Shown: positions 16,301 to 25,618, counted from the stretch's first letter. The stretch is 47,721 nt of DNA from Subtercola sp. (GCA_025463765.1 JAODBC010000082.1:1-47721), one strand, 5' to 3'. Notes: a model not told the origin generated them from the letters alone. Made by a program: numbers and translations.

Positions 16301-18342
16301 ACAGCGCCGACGAGAGCACCTCCGAGCTGCCCGACGAGGTGCCGCTTTCAGAGGCCGAGACCGTCGAGATAACGCGGCTGACCGAGATCGCCGACGCGAC
16401 AGACGCGGAGTCGTTATTCGACTCGATGCTCGGCGGCGTGAAGCCGCACGCCGTCGTGATCGGCGCCGGTATCAGCGGTCTGGCGGCGGCCGGTCTGCTG
16501 GCCCGAGAAGGATACCGGGTCACGGTCGTCGAGAAGCGCGACCAGGTGGGCGGTCGCGCCGGCCTGTGGGAGAAAGACGGTTTTCGCTTCGACACCGGGC
16601 CCTCGTGGTACCTCATGCCCGAGGTCTTCGACCACTTCTACCGCCTGATGGGCACCACTGCGGCCGATCAGCTCGAGCTGCGGAAGCTCGACCCCGGTTA
16701 CCGCGTGCATTTTCAAGACGAACACAACGCGATCGACATCGCGGCCTCGCGCGACGAGAACCTCGACCTCTTCGAGTCACTGGAGCCGGGCTCCGGAGTA
16801 CGCATGGCAGGGTACCTCGACTCGGCCGCCGAAACGTACATGCTCGCAAAGGAATACTTTCTCTACTCGACCTTCGAAGATCTGCGCCCGCTTCTGAAAG
16901 GCCCTGTCGCTCGCCGTTCGCCTCGACTGGTGCGCCTTCTCGTCGAGTCACTCAACAGCTTCGCCGGGCGAACTGTGCGTGATCCTCGGCTGCTGCAGAT
17001 CTTGGGGTACCCGGCCGTCTTCCTCGGCTCGTCGCCATATTCCACCCCGAGCATGTATCACCTCATGAGTCACCTCGACCTCGACGATGGGGTGCTGTAC
17101 CCGCAGGGCGGGCTCAACCGCGTCATCGAAACCATCGCGCAGTTGGCCGTCGAGGCCGGGGTCGAAATCGTGACGGGTGCCGCAGTGAGCCGCATCGTGA
17201 CGACTGACGACGTGGCAGAGGCGGTCGCGGCAGCGCATCCGGTTCCCGCGCCCGGCCCCTACGACTACGACACGCACGAATTCGATACCAACGTCATCGA
17301 CCGCGACGAGCTGCGCCGCGTGCTCGAGGGCGAGGTTGAGTACGACTCGGTGCGGCAGGGAGCTGCAGCGTCGACTGCGGATGCGGCAGGCCCGAGCGGC
17401 TCGAGTGCGGCGGGGCCGGCTGCCTCCCGCACGAACGAAACGACGAAGTCGGAGACCGCCGGTGAGGGTGGCTCGAAGGGCGCTGCGGTACCGGCCCGCG
17501 TTTCGGGCATCCAGTACCTCGACGAAGCGGGAACGGCGCACTCGCTCGACGCCGACATCGTGGTCGCCGCGGCCGATCTCGAGCATGTCGAGACGACGAT
17601 GCTGCTGCCCGAACTGCAGACCTACCCGGCGAGCTACTGGGCGAAGAAGACGGCGGGCCCGAGCGCCGTACTCATCTATCTGGGGGTCAGCGGCGAGCTG
17701 CCAGAGCTGTTGCACCACACCCTCTTCTTCACGAAGAGCTGGAAGGCCGACTTCACCAAGATCTTCGGCAAAACAGGCATCGCAGGCCTCGGCAAGCGCG
17801 TCGAGACCTCGGTACCGAGCCCCGCCTCGATCTACGTCTGCCGGCCGAGCGCAACGGATGCCTCGGTGGCACCCGAGGGCTCTGAGAACCTGTTCGTGCT
17901 GGTGCCGATTCCGGCGGATCCGGGCATCGGACACGGCGGAGAAGACGGCGCGGGCTCCCCTCAGGTCGAAGCCATCGCCGACGAAGCGATCGCCCAGATC
18001 GCCAGCTGGGCGGGCATTCCCGACCTCGTCTCGCGCATCACGGTGCGCCGCACCGTCGGCCCGGCCGACTTCGCCTCCGACCTCAACGCCTGGAACGGCA
18101 CAGCGCTCGGCCCCGCTCACACCCTCGGCCAGAGCGCGTTCTTCCGCGCCGGAAACGTGAGCAAGAAGGTGCAGGGCCTCTACTACGCGGGCGGCTCGAC
18201 CATCCCCGGCATCGGCCTGCCGATGTGCCTCATCAGTGCCGAGCTCGTGATCAAGCGGCTGCGCGGCGACACCTCCACCACGGCTCTGCCCGAGCCCCCG
18301 CTCACGCCGCGCCCCGCGCCTCCCACCCCCGACTCCGCCTGA
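16297..18342 (+). CDS. crtI: Phytoene desaturase with a ~100-residue insertion
   Basis: A 681-residue FAD enzyme making lycopene from phytoene. The Rossmann motif VVIGAGISGLAAAGLLAREG starts near residue 53, GGRAGLWEKDGFRFDTGPSWYLMP follows (read in overlapping parts), and the C-terminal FAD signature GLYYAGGSTIPGIGLPMCLIS is present. Usual CrtI is about 500-550 residues. The excess is a 50-residue acidic N-terminal extension and a low-complexity block at about 302-400 (nt 17200-17499) rich in Ala, Gly, Ser, Asp and Glu. That block sits between VTGAAVSRI and VSGIQYLDEAG, where most CrtI have only a few residues. The frame and the domains either side are intact, so the enzyme is likely active. 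The GTG start overlaps the crtB stop (GTGA). Confidence 0.93.
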   Translation: MNSADESTSELPDEVPLSEAETVEITRLTEIADATDAESLFDSMLGGVKPHAVVIGAGISGLAAAGLLAREGYRVTVVEKRDQVGGRAGLWEKDGFRFDTGPSWYLMPEVFDHFYRLMGTTAADQLELRKLDPGYRVHFQDEHNAIDIAASRDENLDLFESLEPGSGVRMAGYLDSAAETYMLAKEYFLYSTFEDLRPLLKGPVARRSPRLVRLLVESLNSFAGRTVRDPRLLQILGYPAVFLGSSPYSTPSMYHLMSHLDLDDGVLYPQGGLNRVIETIAQLAVEAGVEIVTGAAVSRIVTTDDVAEAVAAAHPVPAPGPYDYDTHEFDTNVIDRDELRRVLEGEVEYDSVRQGAAASTADAAGPSGSSAAGPAASRTNETTKSETAGEGGSKGAAVPARVSGIQYLDEAGTAHSLDADIVVAAADLEHVETTMLLPELQTYPASYWAKKTAGPSAVLIYLGVSGELPELLHHTLFFTKSWKADFTKIFGKTGIAGLGKRVETSVPSPASIYVCRPSATDASVAPEGSENLFVLVPIPADPGIGHGGEDGAGSPQVEAIADEAIAQIASWAGIPDLVSRITVRRTVGPADFASDLNAWNGTALGPAHTLGQSAFFRAGNVSKKVQGLYYAGGSTIPGIGLPMCLISAELVIKRLRGDTSTTALPEPPLTPRPAPPTPDSA

Positions 18343-18704
18343 TGGCACTGCTCTACCTGCTCGGCCTGCTCGTGGCGCTCACCGGCATGGTCGTACTCGA
18401 TCGCCGCTTTCGCCTCTTCTTCTGGGCCGATGCCCGTCGCGCTGCCATCGTGCTCGTCGTCGGCGTACTGTTCTTTCTCGGCTGGGATGTCGCGGGCATC
18501 GGCCTGGGCATCTTCTTTCGCGGCGAGACCTCGTTCATGACGGGCATCCTGATCGGCCACGAGTTGCCGCTCGAAGAGCTGTTCTTTCTCACCCTGCTCT
18601 GTTACCTGACCATGAACCTGTTCGCCGCGGTGAGCCGGATGCTCGGCCGCCGTCGCCCGAGCGCAACCACCCACAACGGCACCGCCGCGGGCGGCGACGC
18701 ATGA
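18342..18704 (+). CDS. crtYe: Heterodimeric lycopene cyclase/elongation subunit (CrtYe-type)
   Basis: A 120-residue membrane protein with three helices (residues 1-20, 33-55, 76-98) and the lycopene cyclase domain motif PLEELFFLTLLCYLTMN. In C50 carotenoid clusters two such small subunits form the cyclase that closes the end rings after elongation. The ring type, epsilon or beta/gamma, cannot be told from this sequence by eye. The start codon shares its A with the crtI stop (TGATG), so translation is coupled. Confidence 0.9.
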   Translation: MALLYLLGLLVALTGMVVLDRRFRLFFWADARRAAIVLVVGVLFFLGWDVAGIGLGIFFRGETSFMTGILIGHELPLEELFFLTLLCYLTMNLFAAVSRMLGRRRPSATTHNGTAAGGDA

Positions 18705-19018
18705 GCTACTGGGGCCTGAACGCGTTCTTTCTCGCTGCCGCCGTGCTGCTCGTCGCCGTCGCTCGCGTCGTTCGCCGTCGCCCGCGGATTCTGCCGCTCG
18801 TGGTCACCGCGATCATCCTCCTCGTCATTACCGCCGTCTTCGACAACGTGATGATCTCGATCGGCCTCGTCGGCTACAACCGCGACCTCATCTCGGGCGT
18901 CTTCGTAGGCGTCGCCCCGCTCGAAGACTTCGCCTACGCGCTCGGCGCTGTGCTGCTGCTGCCCGCTCTGTGGGCCCTCCTGCCAACCCACACCGGCAGC
19001 GACAGGAAAAGAGAATGA
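18701..19018 (+). CDS. crtYf: Heterodimeric lycopene cyclase subunit (CrtYf-type)
   Basis: A 105-residue protein with three helices and the paired motif VAPLEDFAYALGAVLLLPALW, the second half of the split cyclase. It overlaps crtYe by ATGA at 18701 and crtEb by ATGA at 19015. The C-terminal tail is charged (GSDRKRE) and cytosolic. It acts together with CrtYe in the membrane. Confidence 0.9.
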   Translation: MSYWGLNAFFLAAAVLLVAVARVVRRRPRILPLVVTAIILLVITAVFDNVMISIGLVGYNRDLISGVFVGVAPLEDFAYALGAVLLLPALWALLPTHTGSDRKRE

Positions 19019-19902
19019 GCAGAATCGGCGAGGTACTGCTGTCGTCGCGGCCGCTGTCGTGGGTGAATACCGCGTTTCCGTTCGCGGCGGGCTACCTGCT
19101 CACCACCCGCGAGATCGACCTCACGTTTGTGCTCGGCACGATCTACTTTCTGGTTCCGTACAACCTCGCCATGTACGGCATCAACGACGTGTTCGACTAC
19201 GAGTCCGACCTGCGCAACCCCCGCAAGGGCGGCGTCGAGGGTGCGGTGCTCAGCAAGCGGCTGCACCGGCCGATCCTCATTGCGGCGGCCGCCACGAACA
19301 TCCCGTTTCTGGTCTATCTCGTCATCGTCGGCTCGCCGCTGTCGTGGCTGGTGCTCGCCATCAGCGTGTTCGCCGTTATCGCCTACAGCGCCCCGCGGCT
19401 GCGCTTCAAAGAGCGCCCTTTCGTCGACTCGCTGACCTCGAGCACCCACTTCGTGAGCCCTGCTGTCTACGCACTGGTGCTCGCCGGCGCCGTCTTCACC
19501 CCGCAACTCTGGGCGCTGCTCGTGGGGTACTTTCTGTGGGGCGTCGCGAGCCACGCCTTCGGTGCGGTGCAAGACATCGTGGCCGATCGTGAGGGCGGAA
19601 TCGCCTCGATCGCCACGGTCATAGGCGGGCGGATGACCGTGCGATTCTCCTTCGCCGCGTATGTGCTGGCTGGCATCCTGATGCTGTTCACCGCTTGGCC
19701 CGGCCCGATAGCCGGTCTGCTCGCGCTGCCCTATGCCGTCAGTGTGCTGCCGTTCTGGTCGATCACCGATGCAGATGCCGAACGAGCCAACGCCGGATGG
19801 CGCCGCTTTCTCTACCTGAACTTCATCACGGGTTGCGTCGTGACCCTCTTGCTCATCTGGTACTGGGTGCTCACGCCTGGCTACTACACGCTCATCCCGT
19901 GA
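19015..19902 (+). CDS. crtEb: Lycopene elongase (UbiA-family prenyltransferase)
   Basis: A 295-residue polytopic UbiA-superfamily enzyme adding C5 units to the ends of lycopene, giving a C50 carotenoid precursor. The two Asp-rich motifs are NDVFDYESD (about residues 57-65) and QDIVADREGG (about 194-203), and about eight hydrophobic helices are visible. ATG 19015 overlaps the crtYf stop. It is last in the operon. Only nine bases separate its stop from the stop of the convergent transporter, so the transcripts probably overlap. Confidence 0.92.
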   Translation: MSRIGEVLLSSRPLSWVNTAFPFAAGYLLTTREIDLTFVLGTIYFLVPYNLAMYGINDVFDYESDLRNPRKGGVEGAVLSKRLHRPILIAAAATNIPFLVYLVIVGSPLSWLVLAISVFAVIAYSAPRLRFKERPFVDSLTSSTHFVSPAVYALVLAGAVFTPQLWALLVGYFLWGVASHAFGAVQDIVADREGGIASIATVIGGRMTVRFSFAAYVLAGILMLFTAWPGPIAGLLALPYAVSVLPFWSITDADAERANAGWRRFLYLNFITGCVVTLLLIWYWVLTPGYYTLIP

Positions 19903-19911
19903 CCTGGCTGC

Positions 19912-21244
19912 TTACGAGTTGATGCGGATCGCCTTCGCGGAGACAGGGATGAGCACGGCGAGGCCGATGGCGATGACCAGAACGATGCCGAGAATTCCCC
20001 AGTACTGCGCGCCGCCGATCGAGACGAAGATGGCGAAGGCCGTCGGCGCCAGAAAGGTGGCCGCTTTGCCGGTGGTGGCGTAGAGGCCGAAGATCTCGCC
20101 CTCACGGCCGGCCGGAATCATGCGGGCAAGGAACGAGCGCGAAGCCGACTGCGCGGGGCCGACAAACAGGCACAGCGCCAGCCCGAAGATCCAGAACGCG
20201 GTCTGCCCGGCGTCGTGCAAGAAGAACACGGCCAGTCCGCAGATCACCAGCCCGATCAGTGCGGCGACGATCACCGGCTTCGGGCCGATGCGGTCATCCA
20301 GTCGGCCGACCACCACAGTCGAGACGCCGGCGGTGACGTTGGCCGCGATCGCGAACACGATCACCTCGGAAGGCGAGAAGCCGAAGGTGCCGGCAGCCAG
20401 CACGCCGCCGAACGTGAAGACGCCGGTGAGGCCATCCCGAAACACCGCGCTGGCGATCAGAAAGTAGAGCGTCTGCCGACTCTCGCGCCACAGCCGGGCG
20501 ATGTCGCGGCCGAGCCGGGCGTACGAGGCGAAGAAGCTCACCTTTTTACGCGCGACGGCGGCCGGTGCGTGGTACTCGGGAACCGCGAGCAGAACGGGCA
20601 GGGCGAAGATGCCGAACCAGATGGCGGCGATCAGCATCGAGACCCCGCACCGAGAGCCCGTTCGCGCTCGTCACGCCGAACAGCCCCACGTCGGGGTGGA
20701 TGAACCCGAAATACACGATCAGCAGCAGCACGATGCCGCCGAAGTAGCCCATCGACCAGCCGAAGCCGCTGACTTTGCCGATGGTGCGCCGCGTCGACAC
20801 GCTCGTGAGCATCGCGTTGTAGTTCACCTGCGCGAACTCGAAGAACAACGTGCCGGCCGCCAGCAGAAGCAAGCCGAGCCAGAGGTAGTTCGGCGAGGCC
20901 TGCACGAAGAACATGAGGGCGAGAATGACGACCACAATGTAGCTGTTTACCGCCAGCCAGAACTTGCGCCGGCCAGACGCGTCGGAGCGCTGCCCGGTTA
21001 TGGGGGCCAGCAGGGCGACCAGCAGGCCCGCGATGCCCAGGGTCCAGCCGAGCTGTGCCGATACGAAGGTCTCGTCGCCGAAGGGGTGGCTCGTGCTGTT
21101 GCCGGTGAGGTAGACCGTGAACACAAACGTGGTCGCGACGGCGTTCAGCGCAGCGCTGCCCCAATCCCACAGCCCCCAGGCCAGCACGCGCGAACGCGGG
21201 ATCGTCGTGGTGGGCTCAGCCGATTCTGCCGCCGTTGCAGTCAT
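19912..21244 (-). pseudogene. MFS-type (Atg22/UMF1-like) transporter interrupted by a +1 frameshift
   Basis: Two frames together spell one 12-helix transporter of about 440 residues. The N-terminal part (MTATAAESAE to TSANGLSVR) is in one frame from the ATG at 21244. The remainder (VSMLIAAIWFGIFALPVLL to IRINS) is in another frame to the stop at 19912. The shift maps to a run of four G on the coding strand (C at 20643-20646). Removing one G gives ANGLSVR-VSMLIAAIW without loss or gain of residues. There is no other damage, so this is either a very recent mutation or a sequencing error. TACTGT (21251-21256) ends six bases before the ATG, a leaderless promoter. The gene is divergent from dnaK and convergent with crtEb; a pigment-related role is unproven. 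Confidence 0.85.
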
Positions 21245-21250
21245 GTGCAC

Positions 21251-21256
21251 ACAGTA
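21251..21256 (-). promoter_or_regulatory. -10 element TACTGT for the transporter
   Basis: Minus-strand TACTGT lies six bases before the ATG at 21244. HAIR operator 1 lies about 35 bases further upstream, in the position of a promoter-proximal site. Confidence 0.5.
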
Positions 21257-21288
21257 CCGGCGGCGGGTAAACCGGAGGTGTATTGAAA

Positions 21289-21309
21289 GTTGAGTCGATA
21301 ACACTCAAG
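21289..21309. promoter_or_regulatory. HAIR operator 1 (HspR binding)
   Basis: GTTGAGT and ACTCAAG are separated by seven bases. This is one mismatch from the HspR consensus CTTGAGT-N7-ACTCAAG. It lies between the divergent transporter and dnaK promoters. Confidence 0.85.
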
Positions 21310-21324
21310 TTTTTGCGTTTCGAC

Positions 21325-21371
21325 TTGACACCGGTGGATGCTCGGGTAAACTTGAGCCCATAAGACTCAAC
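21325..21371 (+). promoter_or_regulatory. dnaK promoter with HAIR operator 2
   Basis: The -35 TTGACA (21325-21330) and -10 TAAACT (21347-21352) are separated by 16 bases. HAIR 2 (CTTGAGC, seven bases, ACTCAAC; 21351-21371) overlaps the -10 and the expected transcription start, the classic repressor position. Confidence 0.85.
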
Positions 21372-21450
21372 GTTAAGCCCATCCCGGCTGAGAGCGCCCT
21401 GAGTCTGATGCATCTTTAGCCGGCCGTCAGGCCAAGAAGGAGTAAAGCAC

Positions 21451-23319
21451 ATGGCTCGTGCCGTAGGAATCGACCTCGGAACCACCAACTCGGTTGTATC
21501 CGTGCTCGAAGGTGGAGAACCCACCGTCATCGCCAATGCGGAGGGGTTCCGTACCACTCCGTCAGTCGTCGCATTCACCAAAGACGGCGAGGTGCTCGTC
21601 GGTGAGACCGCGAAGCGCCAGGCCGTCACCAACGTCGACCGCACCATCTCCAGCGTGAAGCGCCACATCGGCACCGACTGGACCGTCGCCATCGACGACA
21701 AGAAGTACACCCCGCAAGAGATCTCGGCGCGTATTCTCGCCAAGCTCAAGCGCGACGCAGAGTCCTACCTCGGTGACAAGGTCACCGACGCTGTCATCAC
21801 CGTTCCCGCCTACTTCGGCGACGCCGAGCGTCACGCCACGAAAGAGGCCGGCGAAATCGCGGGTCTGAACGTTCTGCGTATCATCAACGAGCCCACCGCT
21901 GCGGCGCTCGCGTACGGCCTCGACAAGGGTAAAGAAGACGAGCTCATTCTGGTCTTCGACCTCGGCGGCGGTACCTTCGACGTGAGCTTGCTCGAAGTGG
22001 GCAAAGACGACGACTTCAGCACCATTCAGGTGCGTTCCACCGCGGGTGACAACCGCCTCGGCGGTGACGACTGGGATCAGCGCATCGTCGACTACCTGAT
22101 CAAGCGCTTCAAAGACTCGACCGGCGTCGACGTCTCGAACGACAAGATCGCCAAGCAGCGTCTGAAAGAGGCCGCAGAGCAGGCGAAGAAGGAGCTGTCG
22201 GGTTCACTCTCGACGAGCATCCAGCTGCCCTACCTCTCGCTCACCGAGAGCGGCCCGGCCAACCTCGACGAGACCCTCAGCCGCGCCAAGTTCGAAGAGC
22301 TCACCGCCGACCTGCTGGCCCGCACCGAGAAGCCGTTCCAAGACGTCATCAAGGAGGCCGGGGTTTCGGTCGCCGACATCTCGCACGTCGTTCTCGTCGG
22401 TGGCTCGACTCGTATGCCCGCCGTCGTGGCTCTGGTCAAGAAGCTGACCGGTGGCCGCGAGCCGAACAAGGGTGTCAACCCTGACGAGGTCGTCGCCGTC
22501 GGCGCCGCATTGCAGGCCGGCGTTCTGAAGGGCGAGCGTAAAGACGTTCTGCTCATCGACGTCACCCCGCTGTCGCTCGGCATCGAGACCAAGGGTGGCA
22601 TCATGACCAAGCTCATCGACCGCAACACCGCCATTCCCACCAAGCGCAGCGAGACCTTCACGACCGCAGACGACAACCAGCCGTCGGTGGCCATTCAGGT
22701 CTTTCAGGGCGAGCGTGAGTTCACGCGCGACAACAAGAACCTCGGTACCTTCGAGCTGACCGGCATCGCGCCGGCTCCCCGGGGCATCCCGCAGGTCGAG
22801 GTCACGTTCGACATCGACGCCAACGGCATCGTGCAGGTGTCTGCGAAAGACAAGGGCACCGGCAAAGAGCAGACGATCACCATCACCGGTGGTTCGAGCC
22901 TGTCGAAAGACGACATCGCCCGCATGGTTCGCGAAGGCGAAGAGCACGCGGCCGAAGACAAGAAGCGCCGTGAGGCCGCGGAGGTTCGCAACACCAGCGA
23001 GCAGCTCGCGTACTCCATCGACAAGCTGATCAAAGACAACGAAGACAAGCTGCCCGAAGACGTCAAGACCGAGGTGCAGGCCGATGTGGATGCACTGAAG
23101 AGCGCCCTCGCAGGCGACGACGACGAGGCGGTCAAGACCGCGTTCGACAAGCTCAACGAGAGCCAGTCGAAGCTCGGCCAGGCCATCTACGCCAACTCGC
23201 AGGCCGAAGAGGCCGCCGCGGCCTCCGCTGGTGAGCAGCCTGCAGAAGAGGCGCCCTCTGACGAGGATATTGTTGACGCAGAAGTTGTCGACGACGAAGA
23301 GTCGAAAGAGCAGAAGTAA
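21451..23319 (+). CDS. dnaK: Chaperone protein DnaK (Hsp70)
   Basis: A 622-residue Hsp70. The ATPase domain is at residues 1-360 ([46 protein letters not shown]), the linker and substrate-binding domain start at about 365 ([19 protein letters not shown]), a helical lid follows, and the acidic C-terminus has the conserved [11 protein letters not shown] pattern. GGAG precedes the ATG. It is first in dnaK-grpE-dnaJ-hspR and controlled by two HAIR sites. With GrpE and DnaJ it refolds and protects proteins; DnaK also acts as HspR co-repressor in actinobacteria. Confidence 0.98.
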   Translation: MARAVGIDLGTTNSVVSVLEGGEPTVIANAEGFRTTPSVVAFTKDGEVLVGETAKRQAVTNVDRTISSVKRHIGTDWTVAIDDKKYTPQEISARILAKLKRDAESYLGDKVTDAVITVPAYFGDAERHATKEAGEIAGLNVLRIINEPTAAALAYGLDKGKEDELILVFDLGGGTFDVSLLEVGKDDDFSTIQVRSTAGDNRLGGDDWDQRIVDYLIKRFKDSTGVDVSNDKIAKQRLKEAAEQAKKELSGSLSTSIQLPYLSLTESGPANLDETLSRAKFEELTADLLARTEKPFQDVIKEAGVSVADISHVVLVGGSTRMPAVVALVKKLTGGREPNKGVNPDEVVAVGAALQAGVLKGERKDVLLIDVTPLSLGIETKGGIMTKLIDRNTAIPTKRSETFTTADDNQPSVAIQVFQGEREFTRDNKNLGTFELTGIAPAPRGIPQVEVTFDIDANGIVQVSAKDKGTGKEQTITITGGSSLSKDDIARMVREGEEHAAEDKKRREAAEVRNTSEQLAYSIDKLIKDNEDKLPEDVKTEVQADVDALKSALAGDDDEAVKTAFDKLNESQSKLGQAIYANSQAEEAAAASAGEQPAEEAPSDEDIVDAEVVDDEESKEQK

Positions 23320-23321
23320 CT

Positions 23322-24050
23322 ATGGCCGAAGACGAATCAAAGCATGGCGGTAACAACCAGGGCGACGAGGAGTCAGGCGGCGTGAACAACGGGGCCGGGT
23401 CCGGTGCAGATGCAACGGACCCGGCGACGGGTGAGTCGGTCAATGACGCGGAGTTCGTCGAGGCCGAAGGCCCCGACGTCGAGACGCACACGTCTGAGGC
23501 AAACACCGGCGAAGACGATGACGATGGCTATTCAGAGGCAGCAGGAGAAGGTGAGACCGTGGGCGAGGGCGAGTTGAATGACGACGACCTCAGTTTTCTC
23601 GAGGCCGTGAGTGCCGGTGAGACCCAGGATTCCGACCTCGCTGCCGAGCGACTCGCTGACCTGCAGCGGGTGACCGCCGAGTACGCGAACTACCGTAAGC
23701 GCACCGAGGCCAACCGCGAGATCGAGCGTGAGCGCACGGTCGGCGAAGTGGTCAAGGTTCTGCTGCCGGTGCTCGACGACTTCGACCGTGCCGGAAAGCA
23801 CGGCGACCTCGCCGAGGGTCCATTCGTGTCGATCGCGGCCAAGCTCCGCACGGGCATCGAGCGCTTCGGCCTGACGCCATTCGGCGCGAAGGGCGATATG
23901 TTCGACCCGCAGATCCACGAGGCGATCTTTCAGCAGCCCAGCGCTGATGTGCAGATCGAGACCGTGGCAGACGTGGTCGAGACGGGGTATTACCTCGGGT
24001 CATCCTTGCTCCGTGCGGCCAAAGTTGTCGTAGCGGTGCCGAATGGCTAG
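23322..24050 (+). CDS. grpE: Nucleotide exchange factor GrpE
   Basis: A 242-residue protein that starts two bases after the dnaK stop. Residues 1-100 form an acidic, Gly/Glu/Asp-rich, probably disordered N-terminus, longer than in most GrpE. The coiled-coil core is RLADLQRVTAEYANYRKRTEANREIERERT (spread over residues 108-137). It is followed by VLLPVLDDFDRA and the beta-domain signature HEAIFQQPSADVQIETVADV. It releases ADP from DnaK. Its 3' end overlaps dnaJ by eight bases. Confidence 0.96.
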   Translation: MAEDESKHGGNNQGDEESGGVNNGAGSGADATDPATGESVNDAEFVEAEGPDVETHTSEANTGEDDDDGYSEAAGEGETVGEGELNDDDLSFLEAVSAGETQDSDLAAERLADLQRVTAEYANYRKRTEANREIERERTVGEVVKVLLPVLDDFDRAGKHGDLAEGPFVSIAAKLRTGIERFGLTPFGAKGDMFDPQIHEAIFQQPSADVQIETVADVVETGYYLGSSLLRAAKVVVAVPNG

Positions 24051-25050
24051 CCAGGATTGGTTCGATAAAGACTTCTACAAGGTGCTCGGGGTGTCGAAAG
24101 ACGTCACCGAGGCCGACCTGAAGAAGCAGTATCGAAAGCTGGCTCGACAGTTCCACCCGGACTCCAACCCCGGCGACGCGTCGGCAGAAGCGAAGTTCAA
24201 AGAGATCAGCGAGGCCAATTCGGTTCTCTCCGACCCCGAGCAGCGCAAAGAGTACGACCAGATTCGCGCGATGGGTTCTGGCGCTCGCTTCACGGCGGGT
24301 GGCCAGGGCCAGTCGGGCGGTTTCGAAGACGTCTTCGGTGGCATGTTCGGCGGGGGCGCAGGCGGTCGAGGCGGCGGTGCGAGCAATGCCAACTACTCGT
24401 TTCAGCAAGCCGGTTACGACGATCTGCTCGGCGGCATGTTCGGCGGCAACCAAGGCTTCGGTCAGCCCAGCGGCGGCTTTCGTGGTTTCGGTGGGCCGAG
24501 CCGCGGGCGCGACATCAGTGCGCGCACGACGGTCGACTTCGTCACCGCTACCAAGGGCGACACCATCAAGCTGCAGACGTCTGAGGGCGGCACCATTACG
24601 GTGAAGATTCCCGCCGGCGTCTCCGACGGGCAGAAGATCAAACTGCGCGGCAAGGGTGAGAAGAGCCCCGACGGCGGCGAGACCGGCGACATCGTCTTGA
24701 CGGTGTCGGTGCGCAAGCACCCGGTCTTCGAGCGCGACGGGCTCAACCTCCGGGTGAACGTGCCGGTCACGTTCGTCGAGGCGACGCTCGGTGCGACCAT
24801 CGAGGTTCCGACGCTCGGCGGTGAGCCCGTGAAGCTGCGGGTCGCCGCGGGCACGCCCAGCGGCCGTGTTCTGCGGGTCAAGGGTCGCGGCGTCGAAACG
24901 GCGAAAGGCACGGGCGACTTGCTCGCCGTCGTGCAGGTCGCGGTTCCGTCGCATTTGTCAGACGAGGCGCGCGAGGCTCTCGAGGCCTTCCACGCGCTCG
25001 AACCGAACGAGAACCCGCGGGCCGAACTGCTCGCCAAGGCACACGAGTAG
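24043..25050 (+). CDS. dnaJ: DnaJ co-chaperone without zinc finger (type II / CbpA-like)
   Basis: A 335-residue Hsp40. The J domain (residues 10-75) has QFHPDSNPGD with the HPD tripeptide that triggers DnaK ATPase. A Gly/Phe-rich linker with GGMFGGG repeats spans 85-155, and the C-terminal substrate-binding domains span 160-330 (VKIPAGVSDGQKIKLRGKGE, VKLRVAAGTPSGRVLRVKGRG). There is no CxxCxGxG zinc-finger block; the protein has no cysteine at all. The classical actinobacterial DnaJ1 of this operon position often carries zinc fingers, so this is a structural variant. ATG 24043 lies inside the grpE end. Confidence 0.95.
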   Translation: MASQDWFDKDFYKVLGVSKDVTEADLKKQYRKLARQFHPDSNPGDASAEAKFKEISEANSVLSDPEQRKEYDQIRAMGSGARFTAGGQGQSGGFEDVFGGMFGGGAGGRGGGASNANYSFQQAGYDDLLGGMFGGNQGFGQPSGGFRGFGGPSRGRDISARTTVDFVTATKGDTIKLQTSEGGTITVKIPAGVSDGQKIKLRGKGEKSPDGGETGDIVLTVSVRKHPVFERDGLNLRVNVPVTFVEATLGATIEVPTLGGEPVKLRVAAGTPSGRVLRVKGRGVETAKGTGDLLAVVQVAVPSHLSDEAREALEAFHALEPNENPRAELLAKAHE

Positions 25051-25165
25051 ATACGAGACGCGCCGACGCGCGTGGGGCGATTTCCGGGCATCCGTTCGCC
25101 GGCGAGTGCACACTGAATACGAAGCGAGCGGTACACGACGAACGAAGGGCGAACAGGAGGGCACC

Positions 25166-25582
25166 ATGAGTATTCCCATGAATGAAGAGGCCCCCCTGTT
25201 CGCCATCGCCGTCGCTGCCGAGCTGGCCGAGATGCACCCGCAGACGCTGCGGCAGTACGACCGGCTCGGGCTTGTGGTTCCGAGGCGCACGGTGGGCAAG
25301 TCGCGGCGATACTCATTGCGCGACGTCATGCAGTTGCGTGAAATCGCGCGGCTGGGTGCCGAGGGCATCTCGCTCGAGGGTATCCGGCGCATTCTCGAAC
25401 TCGAGAACCTCAACCAGCAGCTCGCGACGCGCGTTCGCGAACTCGAAAGCGCCCTCGCGGACGAGCTGCTCACGCGCCCCGGCCGCCGCGTCTTCGCTGC
25501 CGGCACCGAAGGAGGCGCGGTTTCGCTGCGCAGCGGCTCCCGCACCCAGCGCCGCACCGAAGTCGTCGTCTGGCGCCCCTGA
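25166..25582 (+). CDS. hspR: Heat-shock repressor HspR (MerR family)
   Basis: A 138-residue protein. The MerR winged HTH at residues 9-75 reads AELAEMHPQTLRQYDRLGLV then SRRYSLRDVMQLREI, typical of HspR. A short helical dimerisation segment follows (LENLNQQLATRVRELESAL), then an Arg-rich tail ending VVVWRP. AGGAGG at 25155-25160 decides the ATG at 25166. It represses the dnaK operon and clpB by binding HAIR sites, with DnaK as co-repressor. A 115-base gap after dnaJ, unusual in this operon, could hold a separate promoter, but none is clear. Confidence 0.95.
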   Translation: MSIPMNEEAPLFAIAVAAELAEMHPQTLRQYDRLGLVVPRRTVGKSRRYSLRDVMQLREIARLGAEGISLEGIRRILELENLNQQLATRVRELESALADELLTRPGRRVFAAGTEGGAVSLRSGSRTQRRTEVVVWRP

Positions 25583-25618
25583 CCCCGCTGACTCGCCTCC
25601 GCCCGACCTGACTTTGCG

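Noticed and set aside
16948..18348. 466-codon minus-strand frame opposite crtI
   Set aside because: The conserved desaturase motifs are on the + strand; the opposite frame is an antisense shadow.
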